A DNA stretch of 64,000 nucleotides from Pseudomonas sp. B6002 (GCF_013385985.1 NZ_JACAOY010000004.1:62426-126425); one strand, 5' to 3'. Shown: positions 8,660 to 18,142, counted from the stretch's first letter. Translations and numbers: made by a program. The notes: generated from the sequence alone by a model not told the origin.

Positions 8660-9823
8660 ATGAACCTGATTCAACGTATCGACGCGCTGCTGCCACAGAC
8701 CCAATGCGGCAAGTGCGGGCACCCGGGCTGCAAGCCTTACGCCGAGGGCATTGCGCTTGGCGAGGCAATCAACAAGTGCCCGCCCGGTGGCCAGGAAACC
8801 ATCGCCGGCCTGGCGCAGTTGCTGCAGATGCCTGTGCTGGAACTGGACACCAGCCGTGGCGAGGCTCCCGCCCAGGTCGCCTATATCCGTGAAGCCGAGT
8901 GCATCGGCTGCACCAAATGCATCCAGGCTTGCCCCGTGGATGCGATTGTCGGTGCGGCCAAGCTGATGCATACCGTTATCGCCGATGAGTGCACCGGTTG
9001 CGACCTGTGCGTCACACCCTGCCCCGTCGATTGCATTGAGATGCGCCCTGCGACCAACGTATTGCCGATCGTGGGAGGCCAGGCAACCCACGCTCACGAG
9101 CTGCATGAGCGCAGCCTCAAGCGCGATCGCGCTAGACGGCGCTATGAACAACGCACTATACGGTTGCAGCGGGAAGAAGCGCATAGGCTCGCCGAACGCC
9201 TGGCTCGGGCCAAGCGCCCAGCAACGGCTGCCCCCGTGCAGACAGATACGACTCAGGCCGCTCAGGATGCAGCGATCAAGAAAGCCAAAATCTCGGTTGC
9301 AATGAGTCGCGCCCAGTTACACAAATCGCTGAAGGCATTTGGTCACCCACCTACATTTGAGCAGCAGTCGCAATTGATCGTGCTCCAACAGCAGTTTGAA
9401 GCGGCTGAACAGGCACTCGCGGCATTGGAGCTCAGCACTCCGACACCTTTGCCCATACAGAAGGACCCGGCGCTCAAACGCGCAAAAATCCAGCTGGCCA
9501 TGCGCCGGGCCGAACTGAAAAAAGCCCAGGACTTGAACGCTGACGAGCAACAGTTGGCAACCTTGAGTGCAGCCCTCTCCAGTGCGGAGCAGGCGCTGCA
9601 TGATGCCGAGGCGGAAAGCGACCAACCCAAGCCCGACTTGCAACGCGTGGAAAAACGCCCTATCGATGCCCAGCTGCGCCAGCTGAAAACGGCCCTGGCT
9701 TATGCACGGGCTGAAGTCAGCAAGCTGCAACGCCAACCCGGTGTCAGTGCACAGGAGCTGGACGTCGCGCAACAGAAGCTCGAGCAAGCGCAGCTTCGGG
9801 TAGATACCCACACCAGCCCTTGA
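8660..9823 (+). CDS. rsxB: Orphan RnfB/RsxB-like ferredoxin with C-terminal coiled-coil repeats
   Basis: The 387-residue product begins [20 protein letters not shown]. It has the RnfB cysteine cluster (CGKCGHPGC, then NKCPPGG) in the first 45 residues and two [4Fe-4S] ferredoxin motifs ([30 protein letters not shown]) at about 77-125. RnfB normally belongs to a membrane electron-transport complex, but no other rnf/rsx gene is next to it and the usual N-terminal membrane anchor is missing, so this protein looks soluble. After about residue 160 it is a long, charged, Ala/Gln-rich helix with three imperfect repeats ([37 protein letters not shown]). nth follows, as in the complete rnf-nth cluster of P. 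aeruginosa. I preferred the ATG at 8660 because everything upstream lies in the REP repeat. Confidence 0.85.
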   Translation: MNLIQRIDALLPQTQCGKCGHPGCKPYAEGIALGEAINKCPPGGQETIAGLAQLLQMPVLELDTSRGEAPAQVAYIREAECIGCTKCIQACPVDAIVGAAKLMHTVIADECTGCDLCVTPCPVDCIEMRPATNVLPIVGGQATHAHELHERSLKRDRARRRYEQRTIRLQREEAHRLAERLARAKRPATAAPVQTDTTQAAQDAAIKKAKISVAMSRAQLHKSLKAFGHPPTFEQQSQLIVLQQQFEAAEQALAALELSTPTPLPIQKDPALKRAKIQLAMRRAELKKAQDLNADEQQLATLSAALSSAEQALHDAEAESDQPKPDLQRVEKRPIDAQLRQLKTALAYARAEVSKLQRQPGVSAQELDVAQQKLEQAQLRVDTHTSP

Positions 9824-9924
9824 CCCGCGACAGGCGCTGCAAGAGGTGCCAACGATGGTTTATCCTGCAAGCGCTGCCCCTATTCGAAGATCATGCTGAC
9901 CGCCTGCAAGGAACCGCCCGCCCG

Positions 9925-10563
9925 ATGAATGCCGCTAAACGCCTGGAAATATTCCGCAGGCTTCACGAAGACAATCCGGAACCCAAGACCGAACTGGCCT
10001 ACTCAACGCCGTTCGAGTTGCTGATTGCGGTGATCCTGTCGGCCCAATCCACGGACGTGGGCGTCAACAAGGCCACGGCCAAACTGTATCCGGTGGCCAA
10101 CACGCCAGAAGCGATCTATGCCTTGGGCGTGGAAGGGTTGTCGGAATACATCAAGACGATCGGACTGTACAACAGCAAAGCCAAGAATGTCATCGAGACC
10201 TGCCGTCTGCTGGTGGAACACCATGGCAGCGAAGTGCCACAAACTCGCGAAGCACTGGAAGCCTTGCCTGGGGTCGGCAGAAAAACGGCCAACGTTGTAC
10301 TGAACACTGCATTTCGGCAACTGGCCATGGCGGTGGACACCCATATATTTCGTGTCAGCAACCGCACCGGCATTGCCCGCGGCAAAAACGTGGTGGAAGT
10401 CGAAAAGCAGTTGATGAAGTGCGTGCCCAAGCCCTACCTGCTTGATTCCCACCACTGGCTGATCCTGCACGGTCGCTACGTTTGCCAGGCGCGCAAGCCG
10501 CGTTGTGGCAGCTGCCGCATAGAAGACCTGTGTGAATACAAGGAGAAAACGTCCGACGATTGA
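9925..10563 (+). CDS. nth: Endonuclease III (DNA glycosylase/AP lyase)
   Basis: A 212-residue base-excision repair enzyme that removes oxidised pyrimidines and cleaves the abasic site. The helix-hairpin-helix LPGVGRKTANVVL with its catalytic lysine, the catalytic aspartate in VDTHIFRVSNR, and the C-terminal [4Fe-4S] cysteines (CVPKP, then CQARKPRCGSCRIEDLC) are all visible. The frame is open to 9820, but the ATG at 9925 (MNAAKRLEIF) matches the usual 211-212 residue length. It lies 101 bases after the rsxB-like gene, probably co-transcribed. Confidence 0.96.
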   Translation: MNAAKRLEIFRRLHEDNPEPKTELAYSTPFELLIAVILSAQSTDVGVNKATAKLYPVANTPEAIYALGVEGLSEYIKTIGLYNSKAKNVIETCRLLVEHHGSEVPQTREALEALPGVGRKTANVVLNTAFRQLAMAVDTHIFRVSNRTGIARGKNVVEVEKQLMKCVPKPYLLDSHHWLILHGRYVCQARKPRCGSCRIEDLCEYKEKTSDD

Positions 10564-10670
10564 GTGATCATTGTTTTTTTCGATCAATCGATTGAAAAAA
10601 TCTTTTTTACCCGTTCATGGATTATCGTTATAAGGAGCGCCAACGGCAGTCTTAGCCTGGAGTTAACCTT

Positions 10671-10853
10671 ATGAGCACTGGCAAAGAACAACTCGATGTA
10701 GAAGACGACCTCGTTGCGGAGTCGGACGATGATGGGGAAGCACCTGTTGCAGAGGTGGCCAAGACCAATTTGAGCAAACGCCGCACCATCGACAATCTTC
10801 TGGAAGAGCGACGCTTGCAAAAACAACTGGCCGACTACGACTTCGACCTCTGA
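10671..10853 (+). CDS. Small acidic PA3496-like protein
   Basis: A 60-residue acidic protein (MSTGKEQLDVEDDLVAESDD) with a basic patch SKRR and an ending QLADYDFDL. I recognise it as the conserved small protein that follows nth in pseudomonads (PA3496 family); its function is not known to me. AAGGAG sits upstream and an intrinsic terminator follows directly, which supports a real gene despite its size. Confidence 0.8.
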   Translation: MSTGKEQLDVEDDLVAESDDDGEAPVAEVAKTNLSKRRTIDNLLEERRLQKQLADYDFDL

Positions 10854-10872
10854 TCAATCCGTTGACGACCGG

Positions 10873-10897
10873 AAGCCTCCCTGACGGAGGCTTTTTT
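10873..10897 (+). terminator. Terminator after the PA3496-like gene
   Basis: AAGCCTCC pairs with GGAGGCTT across a CTGAC loop, followed by a T run. Confidence 0.9.
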
Positions 10898-10940
10898 GTG
10901 CCGGTAATCCTTCCTAATGCCTGCGGCGTAACACGTTCGC

Positions 10941-11573
10941 CTATACCAGGCCATTGCGTTGGGCCAATTCGATCAAGTCGACAAGGGAGCGGGCGTTAAG
11001 CTTGAGCAGAAGGCGAGTCTTATAGGTACTGACGGTCTTGTTGCTAAGGAACATGCCATCGGCAATCTCCTTGTTGGTTTTGCCACGTGCCAGTTGCTGC
11101 AACACCATCATCTCCCGACCTGAAAGGCGCTCGACCATATCTGCTTCACTGGCGTTGCCAATGGTGGAGCGCACCGAGTTCAGTGCCTGGTTCGGAAAGT
11201 AGCTGTAGCCGGACAATACCGCCTTGATGGCGCTCAGCAGTTCGGCCAGGTCCTGTTGCTTGCACACATACCCTGCTGCGCCCGCCTGCATGCAGCGCAT
11301 GGAGAAATGGCCCGGAGCCTGGGACGTCAGCACCAGCACCTTGAAGGGCGCAGGTTGTTTGGCGGAAGACAGCCGGCAGATAACTTCCAGGCCGTCGAGC
11401 TTGGGAATACCGATATCCAGTATGACAATGTCCGGCGTGTATTCCTTGGCAAGTTGCAGCGCATCGACACCGTTATCAGTCTCGGCAACGACCTCATAAC
11501 CATGACGCTCCATTAGCATGCGCACAGCAAGTCGAATGACAGGATGATCATCCACGATCAGCACTTTATTCAT
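10941..11573 (-). CDS. BvgA/EvgA-type NarL-family response regulator
   Basis: A 210-residue two-domain regulator. The receiver domain (1-120) has the acidic pair D8-D9, phosphoacceptor D53 in VILDIGIPKLDG, and a conserved Lys in YVCKQQD. The C-terminal LuxR-type helix-turn-helix (about 145-205) contains LSGREMMVLQQLARGKTNKEIA. Along its whole length it is close to what I remember of Bordetella BvgA and of the RocA/EvgA regulators. I chose the ATG at 11573 (MNKVLIVDDHP) over one four codons upstream. No cognate kinase lies nearby, so it is an orphan regulator here. The upstream 0.6 kb is AT-rich and has no convincing gene. Confidence 0.9.
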   Translation of the reverse strand: MNKVLIVDDHPVIRLAVRMLMERHGYEVVAETDNGVDALQLAKEYTPDIVILDIGIPKLDGLEVICRLSSAKQPAPFKVLVLTSQAPGHFSMRCMQAGAAGYVCKQQDLAELLSAIKAVLSGYSYFPNQALNSVRSTIGNASEADMVERLSGREMMVLQQLARGKTNKEIADGMFLSNKTVSTYKTRLLLKLNARSLVDLIELAQRNGLV

Positions 11574-12147
11574 GAGAAAGTCCAATTTCGCTGTTCGAAT
11601 TATTTAGAGCAAGCACAATAGCCTAGTCGTTTCCTAGTTGGCATAGTGTTCCCCCCCAAGCAACAGCAAGCAGAGACCCAACCCACACAGATAAAGGAAT
11701 CGCCCTACAAAAAAACGCCAACTTGGAGGTATAGCGTTTTATGGAGCCTTTCAGATCTTTCCTTGGGCTTACATATTTTGAGTGAAATTTCCAAAGGGTA
11801 AGGGGCCTTGGGTAAACATTCTGCACAAGGCTTTCAGGAAATTCCCCTTGCTTGGCGTTTTCCACAGGGACGGCATGCGAAATAAATTCAACAATTTTAG
11901 TTCCATTTAACATATTTACTTTCACCCTAAAGTCCTACAGACCATTCAGCACATTGCTGCTTATCAGCACTTTCATGAGTGAATTTTCTGTAAGACCAGT
12001 TCCTACGCAGGTGTAAATATTCATGCCAACCTACATAACGCTAGTGACCTGCCAATAACCGCTGTCGAAGTTTCCTGACAAAAAAACATCAACATTTGTT
12101 AAACAAGATTAAACATTACAAAGCTGAGCAAATAGACAGGCAAAAAA
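11574..12147. other. AT-rich intergenic region with no supported gene
   Basis: This 570-base stretch between the response regulator and argG is clearly richer in A/T than its surroundings. It holds one 100-codon open frame on the minus strand (11925-11623), but that frame lacks a good ribosome-binding site, has an unusual residue mix and resembles nothing I know. It probably carries the regulator's promoter. I could not identify an RNA gene in it. Confidence 0.4.
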
Positions 12148-12173
12148 AATGGCCCCTTGAACAAGGGGCCATT
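12148..12173 (-). terminator. Terminator of argG
   Basis: AATGGCCCCTT pairs perfectly with AAGGGGCCATT across four bases and, on the minus strand, runs into eight T residues. Confidence 0.9.
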
Positions 12174-12192
12174 TCTATAACGCGTGAAACAC

Positions 12193-13410
12193 TCAGAACA
12201 ACGAGCGACCTTTGTTGGCCGCAATGCGCATGCGCAGAGCATTCAACTTGATAAAGCCAGCTGCGTCCGCCTGGTTGTAGGCGCCGCCATCTTCTTCGAA
12301 GGTGGCAATGTTGGCGTCGAACAGCGACTCATCGGACTTACGGCCGGTGACGATCACATTGCCCTTGTACAGCTTCAGGCGCACAACACCGTTCACGTGA
12401 ACCTGGGACGCGTCGATCATCTGTTGCAGCATCAGACGCTCAGGGCTCCACCAGTAGCCGGTGTAGATCAGGCTGGCGTACTTGGGCATCAGCTCGTCTT
12501 TGAGGTGAGCCACTTCGCGGTCCAGGGTGATCGACTCGATGGCGCGGTGGGCGCGCAGCATGATGGTGCCGCCCGGGGTTTCGTAGCAGCCACGGGACTT
12601 CATGCCCACGTAACGGTTCTCGACGATGTCGAGACGGCCGATACCGTGTTCGCCGCCGATACGGTTCAAGGTCGCCAGCACGGTGGCCGGGGTCATTTCG
12701 ACGCCGTCCAGTGCAACGATGTCGCCGTTACGGTAGGTCAGTTCCAGGTACTGTGGCTTGTCTGGAGCGTTCTCCGGGGAGACGGTCCATTTCCACATGT
12801 CTTCTTCGTGCTCGGTCCAGGTGTCTTCCAGCACGCCGCCTTCATAGGAGATGTGCAGCAGGTTGGCGTCCATCGAGTACGGGGACTTCTTCTTGCCGTG
12901 GCGTTCGATCGGGATGGCGTGCTTTTCAGCGTAATCCATCAGCTTTTCACGGGACAGCAGGTCCCACTCACGCCAAGGGGCAATCACTTTTACGCCTGGC
13001 TTGAGCGCGTAGGCACCCAGCTCGAAACGCACCTGGTCGTTGCCCTTGCCGGTAGCGCCATGGGAAATGGCGTCGGCACCGGTTTCGTTGGCGATTTCGA
13101 TCAGGCGTTTGGCGATCAGCGGACGTGCGATGGAAGTACCCAGCAGGTACTCGCCTTCGTAGACGGTGTTGGCGCGAAACATCGGGAAAACGAAATCGCG
13201 GACGAACTCTTCGCGCAGGTCGTCAATGTAGATCTCTTTCACGCCCATGGCTTGCGCCTTGGCACGTGCAGGTTCGACCTCTTCGCCCTGACCCAGGTCA
13301 GCGGTGAAGGTCACCACTTCACAGTTATAAGTATCCTGCAGCCACTTGAGGATCACCGAAGTGTCCAGGCCGCCGGAATACGCGAGAACGACCTTGTTTA
13401 CGTCGGCCAT
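12193..13410 (-). CDS. argG: Argininosuccinate synthase
   Basis: A 405-residue enzyme that condenses citrulline with aspartate using ATP, the penultimate step of arginine synthesis. The PP-loop AYSGGLDTS is at residues 9-17. Further conserved blocks are [25 protein letters not shown] and SIDLDREV-like [15 protein letters not shown]. It starts [11 protein letters not shown]. It is a single gene with its own terminator. argF lies 8 kb to the right, so the arginine genes are dispersed as usual in Pseudomonas. Confidence 0.97.
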   Translation of the reverse strand: MADVNKVVLAYSGGLDTSVILKWLQDTYNCEVVTFTADLGQGEEVEPARAKAQAMGVKEIYIDDLREEFVRDFVFPMFRANTVYEGEYLLGTSIARPLIAKRLIEIANETGADAISHGATGKGNDQVRFELGAYALKPGVKVIAPWREWDLLSREKLMDYAEKHAIPIERHGKKKSPYSMDANLLHISYEGGVLEDTWTEHEEDMWKWTVSPENAPDKPQYLELTYRNGDIVALDGVEMTPATVLATLNRIGGEHGIGRLDIVENRYVGMKSRGCYETPGGTIMLRAHRAIESITLDREVAHLKDELMPKYASLIYTGYWWSPERLMLQQMIDASQVHVNGVVRLKLYKGNVIVTGRKSDESLFDANIATFEEDGGAYNQADAAGFIKLNALRMRIAANKGRSLF

Positions 13411-13539
13411 GCCATCACTCCACGGGGTTGTACGGAAAGGCGTCGATTCTACCGACCAAAACCGTGGATTTACAGAGGCGCGACAGCAAATGAAGATAAA
13501 GCGACAGATTATGTCGAGCGGGCGACCGATGGTCGCACC

Positions 13540-14448
13540 TTACGACGTGTGCGCGGGGTTGCTCGGGCCGGTGGCCGTGGGCGCCGGTTTCTCGGGGGCT
13601 GCCACACGCTCAAGCTGAATGTTGACGCGGCGATTGCGGGCCCGGTTTGCCGCGTTGGTATTGGGCGCCAATGGGTAGCTTTCGCCATGAAAGCGCAAGG
13701 TGATCTGCGATTCCTGGATACCGTTGGCCTTCAGGTAATCCATTACTGCCAGGCCGCGACGGCGCGAGACATCCCGGTTGGTCAAACGGTTGCCGCTGTT
13801 GTCCGAATGGCCATTCAATTCGATATGGTTGACCGTGGGGTCGGCCTTCATGAACGCGAGTATCACATCCAGCTTCTTCTTGGCGGCCGCGTCCAGTTCG
13901 ATGCCACCCCCGGGGAATCCGACTTCGGTCTGCTTGACCTGGTCGTAATTCATCGGCAACAGCTTGGTGGTGCACAACTGGTAGTCGTTGTAGGCCTTGC
14001 TGAATTTCACCGGCAACAGGCGAATTTCCGAGTACCCCCCTTCGCGCCCGTAATGTCGGACCGTCGGGCTGCGCCCTTCAAGCAAACCGGTGAACAGTCG
14101 CCCGGCCTGGGCCTGGGAGCTGTTGAACAGCACATCGCCACTACCTGCACGTACGGCGCCAAGGTTGATATCACCGCGCCCCGGCTGCCAGGGCGCCGCA
14201 GCGGCCAAGAGTGTCGCGGAACCTGCGCCCAGCGAGCCGTTATAGGCTTTCAGGCGGAACGTCGCCTGCTCACCGGCCCGGCGCACGAACTCACCCGAAC
14301 CGAAATCCGTGATCGGCTGGGTCAGGCGGCACTCGAACTGGTCGCCTTCCACCTTCCACTCAATATTCTCCAGACGTGTCTGGAACGTGAGGGCCATCGC
14401 AGGCAGGCTGGCGAACACACTGAGCAGGGCTAGATAATGCTGGCGCAC
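13540..14448 (-). CDS. motY: Flagellar stator-associated protein MotY (OmpA-like)
   Basis: About 302 residues with a Sec signal peptide (RQHYLALLSVFASLPAMA), an N-terminal MotY domain, and a C-terminal OmpA-like peptidoglycan-binding domain at about 170-285 (IELNGHSDNSGNRLTNRDVS, RARNRRVNIQLE). MotY anchors the MotAB/MotCD stators in the flagellar T-ring of Pseudomonas and Vibrio. The place between argG and pyrC matches motY (PA3526) in P. aeruginosa as I recall it. The start is probably GTG at 14448, spaced six bases after GGAG; another GTG four codons upstream would lack such a site. The C-terminus is a Pro/Ala/Thr-rich tail. Confidence 0.9.
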   Translation of the reverse strand: MRQHYLALLSVFASLPAMALTFQTRLENIEWKVEGDQFECRLTQPITDFGSGEFVRRAGEQATFRLKAYNGSLGAGSATLLAAAAPWQPGRGDINLGAVRAGSGDVLFNSSQAQAGRLFTGLLEGRSPTVRHYGREGGYSEIRLLPVKFSKAYNDYQLCTTKLLPMNYDQVKQTEVGFPGGGIELDAAAKKKLDVILAFMKADPTVNHIELNGHSDNSGNRLTNRDVSRRRGLAVMDYLKANGIQESQITLRFHGESYPLAPNTNAANRARNRRVNIQLERVAAPEKPAPTATGPSNPAHTS

Positions 14449-14604
14449 GGGAGGCTCCACTGGTTTCTACAACACTTCAAAGCGTCATACATCGATAAGG
14501 CATACAAAAGGCTATCGGATGCATCCCGCAAAACTTGATAGCGAGTGCCTGACAGAGTCTTTTCCGGTAGCATTCCCACCAGATTGACCCGCCTGGAATC
14601 CCCA

Positions 14605-15651
14605 ATGTCCGACCGCCTGACCCTGCTGCGTCCCGACGACTGGCATATTCATCTTCGCGATGGTGCTGCGTTACCCCACACCGTGGCCGATGTAGCGCGC
14701 ACGTTTGGCCGCGCCATCATCATGCCTAACCTGGTACCTCCGGTGCGTAACGCCGAGCAAGCCGATGCCTATCGCCAGCGAATCCTTGCTGCACGACCGG
14801 CCGGCAGCCGCTTCGAACCGTTGATGGTGCTCTACCTCACCGACCGCACCCAGCCCGAAGAGATTCGTGAAGCCAAGGCCAGCGGTTTCGTGCACGCCGC
14901 CAAGCTGTATCCGGCAGGCGCGACCACCAACTCCGACTCCGGCGTGACCAGTATCGACAAGATCCTGCCGGCGATCGAAGCCATGGCCGAAGTTGGCATG
15001 CCGCTGTTGATCCACGGTGAAGTCACCCGTGGCGACGTCGACGTGTTCGATCGTGAAAAAATCTTCATCGATGAGCACATGCGTCGTGTGGTCGAGCTGT
15101 TTCCGACCCTGAAGGTGGTGTTCGAGCACATCACCACCGCCGATGCCGTGCAGTTTGTCACCGAGGCCTCGGCCAACGTTGGCGCAACCATCACCGCGCA
15201 CCACTTGCTGTACAACCGCAACCACATGCTGGTGGGCGGGATTCGGCCGCACTTCTATTGCCTGCCGATCCTCAAGCGCAACACCCATCAGGTGGCGTTG
15301 CTGGACGCCGCGACCAGCGGTAATCCGAAGTTCTTCCTCGGCACCGACTCCGCGCCTCATGCCCAGCATGCCAAAGAAGCCGCGTGCGGTTGTGCCGGTT
15401 GCTACACGGCATTTGCTGCCATCGAGCTGTACGCCGAAGCGTTCGAACAACGTAATGCGCTGGACAAGCTCGAAGCATTCGCCAGCCTCAACGGCCCGCG
15501 TTTCTACGGCTTGCCGGCGAACACCGACCGCATCACCCTGGTTCGTGAAGACTGGACCGCCCCTGCCAGCCTGCCGTTTGGCGAGCTGACTGTCATCCCG
15601 CTGCGCGCCGGTGAAACACTGCGCTGGCGCCTGCTGGAGGAAAGCAAGTGA
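14605..15651 (+). CDS. pyrC: Dihydroorotase (type I, homodimeric)
   Basis: A 348-residue zinc amidohydrolase that closes carbamoyl-aspartate to dihydroorotate in pyrimidine synthesis. The metal-binding WHIHLRD near the N-terminus, the lysine that becomes carboxylated ([14 protein letters not shown]), LLIHGEV, EHITT, and the aspartate in GTDSAPH are visible. The ATG at 14605 ([14 protein letters not shown]) is chosen; an upstream frame extension to 14545 is not conserved in kind. Its stop overlaps the GTG start of rnt by four bases, so the two are translationally coupled. Confidence 0.96.
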   Translation: MSDRLTLLRPDDWHIHLRDGAALPHTVADVARTFGRAIIMPNLVPPVRNAEQADAYRQRILAARPAGSRFEPLMVLYLTDRTQPEEIREAKASGFVHAAKLYPAGATTNSDSGVTSIDKILPAIEAMAEVGMPLLIHGEVTRGDVDVFDREKIFIDEHMRRVVELFPTLKVVFEHITTADAVQFVTEASANVGATITAHHLLYNRNHMLVGGIRPHFYCLPILKRNTHQVALLDAATSGNPKFFLGTDSAPHAQHAKEAACGCAGCYTAFAAIELYAEAFEQRNALDKLEAFASLNGPRFYGLPANTDRITLVREDWTAPASLPFGELTVIPLRAGETLRWRLLEESK

Positions 15652-16319
15652 GTGAAGACCATTACGACGACGAACACGAGCACAGTGGTGGCGGTTCCCG
15701 TCACCCGATGGCCGAGCGGTTTCGCGGCTATCTGCCGGTTGTCATCGACGTAGAAACCGGTGGCTTCAACAGTGCCACCGACGCCCTGCTGGAAATCGCT
15801 GCGACCACCATCGGCATGGATGAACAGGGCTTTGTGTTCCCGGAACACACCCACTTCTTCCGCGTCGAGCCGTTTGAAGGCGCGAACATCGAAGCGGCCG
15901 CTTTGGAATTCACCGGGATCAAGCTCGATCACCCGCTGCGCATGGCCGTGAGCGAAGAAGCGGCGCTGACCGACATCTTCCGTGGCGTGCGCAAGGCGTT
16001 GAAGGCCAATGGCTGCAAACGTGCGATCCTGGTGGGTCACAACAGCAGCTTCGATCTGGGCTTCCTGAACGCCGCCGTGGCGCGGCTGGACATGAAACGC
16101 AATCCGTTCCACCCTTTCTCCAGCTTTGACACGGCCACCCTCGCCGGCCTGGCGTATGGCCAGACCGTGCTGGCAAAAGCCTGCCAGGCAGCCGGTATCG
16201 ACTTTGACGGTCGCGAGGCCCACTCGGCTCGCTACGACACCGAGAAGACGGCCGAGCTGTTCTGCGGCATCGTCAACCGCTGGAAAGACATGGGCGGCTG
16301 GGAAGACTTCAACGATTGA
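15648..16319 (+). CDS. rnt: Ribonuclease T
   Basis: A 223-residue DEDD-family 3' exoribonuclease that trims tRNA and other stable RNA ends. Exo I DVETGGFN, Exo [13 protein letters not shown] and Exo [17 protein letters not shown] are present. The start is a GTG (GTGA overlap with the pyrC stop), giving [12 protein letters not shown], an acidic/His-rich N-terminus typical of the Pseudomonas enzyme. A strong bidirectional terminator follows. Confidence 0.96.
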   Translation: MSEDHYDDEHEHSGGGSRHPMAERFRGYLPVVIDVETGGFNSATDALLEIAATTIGMDEQGFVFPEHTHFFRVEPFEGANIEAAALEFTGIKLDHPLRMAVSEEAALTDIFRGVRKALKANGCKRAILVGHNSSFDLGFLNAAVARLDMKRNPFHPFSSFDTATLAGLAYGQTVLAKACQAAGIDFDGREAHSARYDTEKTAELFCGIVNRWKDMGGWEDFND

Positions 16320-16336
16320 GATCGTTTCCCGCGCAT

Positions 16337-16368
16337 AAAAAAACCGGCCTTCTCAGGCCGGTTTTTTT
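16337..16368. terminator. Bidirectional terminator between rnt and peroxiredoxin
   Basis: A perfect 14-bp stem (seven A/T pairs plus CCGGCCT) closes over TCTC, with A and T tracts that suit both converging genes. Confidence 0.95.
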
Positions 16369-16384
16369 GTACCGCTAACGTGGC

Positions 16385-16987
16385 TTACAGCTTGCCAGCG
16401 TTCTCGGTCAGGTAAGCCGCAACGCCTTCTGGCGAAGCGTTCATGCCTTTGTCGCCTTTTTTCCAGTTGGCTGGGCAAACTTCGCCGTGCTCTTCGTGGA
16501 ATTGCAGGGCGTCAACCAGACGGATCAGCTCTTCCATGTTACGGCCCAGTGGCAGGTCGTTGATGATCTGGGAGCGAACCACGCCTTTGTCGTCGATCAG
16601 GAATGCGCCACGGAAAGCCACGCCGCCTTCGGATTCAACGTCGTAGGCCTTGGCGATGTCGTGCTTCATGTCGGCAGCCATGGTGTATTTGACTTTGCCG
16701 ATGCCGCCATCGTTGATGGCGGTGTTGCGCCATGCGTTGTGGGTGAAATGGGAGTCGATGGAAACGGCGACCACTTCAACGTTGCGCGCCTTGAAATCGT
16801 CCATGCGGTGGTCCAGAGCGATCAGCTCCGAAGGGCAGACGAAAGTGAAGTCCAGCGGGTAGAAGAACACCAGGCCGTATTTGCCTTTGATGGCTTCAGA
16901 CAGTTTGAAGCTGTCTACGATTTCGCCATTGCCGAGAACGGCGGGTACGTCGAAATCCGGGGCTTGTTTGCCGACGAGTACGCTCAT
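16385..16987 (-). CDS. 2-Cys peroxiredoxin (AhpC/TSA family)
   Basis: A 200-residue thiol peroxidase. The peroxidatic cysteine is C51 in FTFVCPSE and the resolving cysteine is C171 in EVCPANW, so it is a typical 2-Cys enzyme that reduces peroxides in the cytoplasm as a decamer or dimer. The C-terminal YLTEN-type region is present. In P. aeruginosa the gene at this position (PA3529) is a probable peroxidase, and the surrounding genes bfd, bfr and grxD suggest a redox/iron neighbourhood. It is transcribed alone, convergent with rnt and divergent from bfd. Confidence 0.95.
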   Translation of the reverse strand: MSVLVGKQAPDFDVPAVLGNGEIVDSFKLSEAIKGKYGLVFFYPLDFTFVCPSELIALDHRMDDFKARNVEVVAVSIDSHFTHNAWRNTAINDGGIGKVKYTMAADMKHDIAKAYDVESEGGVAFRGAFLIDDKGVVRSQIINDLPLGRNMEELIRLVDALQFHEEHGEVCPANWKKGDKGMNASPEGVAAYLTENAGKL

Positions 16988-17162
16988 TGGGTATCTCCTG
17001 ATGTGAGGGTGACGATTGAAGTAAAAGGACCGCCTCCAAGTCTGCCGTGTGTAAGCGACAGCCCTGTGACGCAGTCACGCTTCGTGAAGACCGACCATCA
17101 TACACTGAAAAAACCGTTCGTCAGCGCACGGGCAACGTCGGTGAATACCCTACGATTCTACT

Positions 17163-17191
17163 TTGACAATCATTCTCGTTAACATTAAGAT
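17163..17191 (+). promoter_or_regulatory. bfd promoter overlapped by a Fur box
   Basis: TTGACA (17163-17168) and TAAGAT (17186-17191) are spaced by 17 bases. The sequence GACAATCATTCTCGTT inside it resembles the Fur box half-sites (GATAATCATT), so iron-loaded Fur would repress bfd. This fits the role of Bfd in releasing iron when iron is scarce. Confidence 0.7.
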
Positions 17192-17231
17192 CCATCGCAC
17201 TTAAGCCTTAAACCCGCGACGGTTCTCCCTT

Positions 17232-17450
17232 ATGTATGTGTGCCTGTGTACTGGCGTCACCGACGGACAAATCCGCGAAGCAATCTATGAAGGTTGCTGC
17301 AGCTACAAGGAAGTGCGTGAAACCACCGGCGTTGCCAGCCAGTGCGGCAAATGTGCTTGCCTTGCCAAGCAAGTGGTACGGGAAACCCTGACGCAGCTGC
17401 AAACAGCCCAGGCCGCGATTCCCTTTTCAGCAGAATTTACACATGCTTAA
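17232..17450 (+). CDS. bfd: Bacterioferritin-associated ferredoxin
   Basis: A 72-residue [2Fe-2S] protein with the cysteine pattern MYVCLCTGVTD and SQCGKCACL. It passes electrons to the haem of bacterioferritin and mobilises stored iron. A strong promoter with an overlapping Fur-like site lies upstream and its own terminator follows. Its partner bfr is 200 bases downstream with a separate leader, so the two may be regulated in opposite directions, as in P. aeruginosa. Confidence 0.95.
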   Translation: MYVCLCTGVTDGQIREAIYEGCCSYKEVRETTGVASQCGKCACLAKQVVRETLTQLQTAQAAIPFSAEFTHA

Positions 17451-17467
17451 TTGAGCGTGTTTTAAAG

Positions 17468-17493
17468 AACCGGACTTAGTGTCCGGTTTTTTT
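17468..17493 (+). terminator. Terminator of bfd
   Basis: AACCGGAC pairs with GTCCGGTT across TTAGT, then a T run. Confidence 0.9.
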
Positions 17494-17651
17494 ATGCCCG
17501 TAATTCAATTAGTTAGCGTCAAGACGCGGAACACAAACATTCGTATTCCGATTAATTTTCATTTATTATTCAATAACTTAGGTTTGACACTCAGGATTTC
17601 GCCGCTCAAACTCCGCCTTATACACAGCTATTACAGGGCAGGACCCCAGTC

Positions 17652-18122
17652 ATGAAAGGCGACATCTCAGTCATCCAGCAACTCAACAAAATCCTTGCCA
17701 ATGAACTGGTCGCGATCAATCAGTACTTTCTGCATGCGCGCATGTATGACGATTGGGGCCTGGAAAAGCTGGGCAAGCGTGAATACAAAGAATCCATCAA
17801 GGCCATGAAGGACGCCGACGCGCTGATCAAGCGCATCCTGTTCCTCGAAGGCCTGCCGAACGTGCAGGACCTGGGCAAGCTGAACATCGGCGAGCACACC
17901 CAGGAAATGATCAGCAGCGACTTGAAGTTCGAGCACAAGAGCCACAGCGACCTGAAAGCCGCTATTGCTCATTGCGAAACCAAGGGTGATTTCGGCAGCC
18001 GCGAACTGCTGGAAGATATCCTGGAAGACCAGGAAGAACACATCGACTGGTTGGAAACCCAACTGGGCCTGATCGACAAGGTCAGCCTGGAAAACTACCT
18101 GCAATCGCAGATGGGCGAATAA
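17652..18122 (+). CDS. bfr: Bacterioferritin subunit with haem ligand but altered ferroxidase site
   Basis: A 156-residue bacterioferritin, the shell protein for iron storage. The haem ligand Met52 is present (IKAMKDAD). Of the six usual di-iron ligands, E18, E94 and H130 are kept, but E51 is Ala, H54 is Asp and E127 is Gln. The subunit should therefore bind haem yet lack normal ferroxidase activity. P. putida is known to have two Bfr types, one with the haem ligand and one with the ferroxidase site; this looks like the haem-type subunit and would need a catalytic partner encoded elsewhere. bfd lies just upstream. Confidence 0.93.
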   Translation: MKGDISVIQQLNKILANELVAINQYFLHARMYDDWGLEKLGKREYKESIKAMKDADALIKRILFLEGLPNVQDLGKLNIGEHTQEMISSDLKFEHKSHSDLKAAIAHCETKGDFGSRELLEDILEDQEEHIDWLETQLGLIDKVSLENYLQSQMGE

Positions 18123-18142
18123 GCCCAAACGCGCAGGTATAA

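Noticed and set aside
11623-11925. 100-codon frame in the AT-rich gap upstream of the response regulator
   Set aside because: No good ribosome-binding site, no similarity to anything I know; kept only as an observation in the gap entry.
12184-14433. 749-codon open frame on the plus strand across argG and motY
   Set aside because: It runs antisense through two well-supported genes and the gap between them, and no part resembles a known domain.
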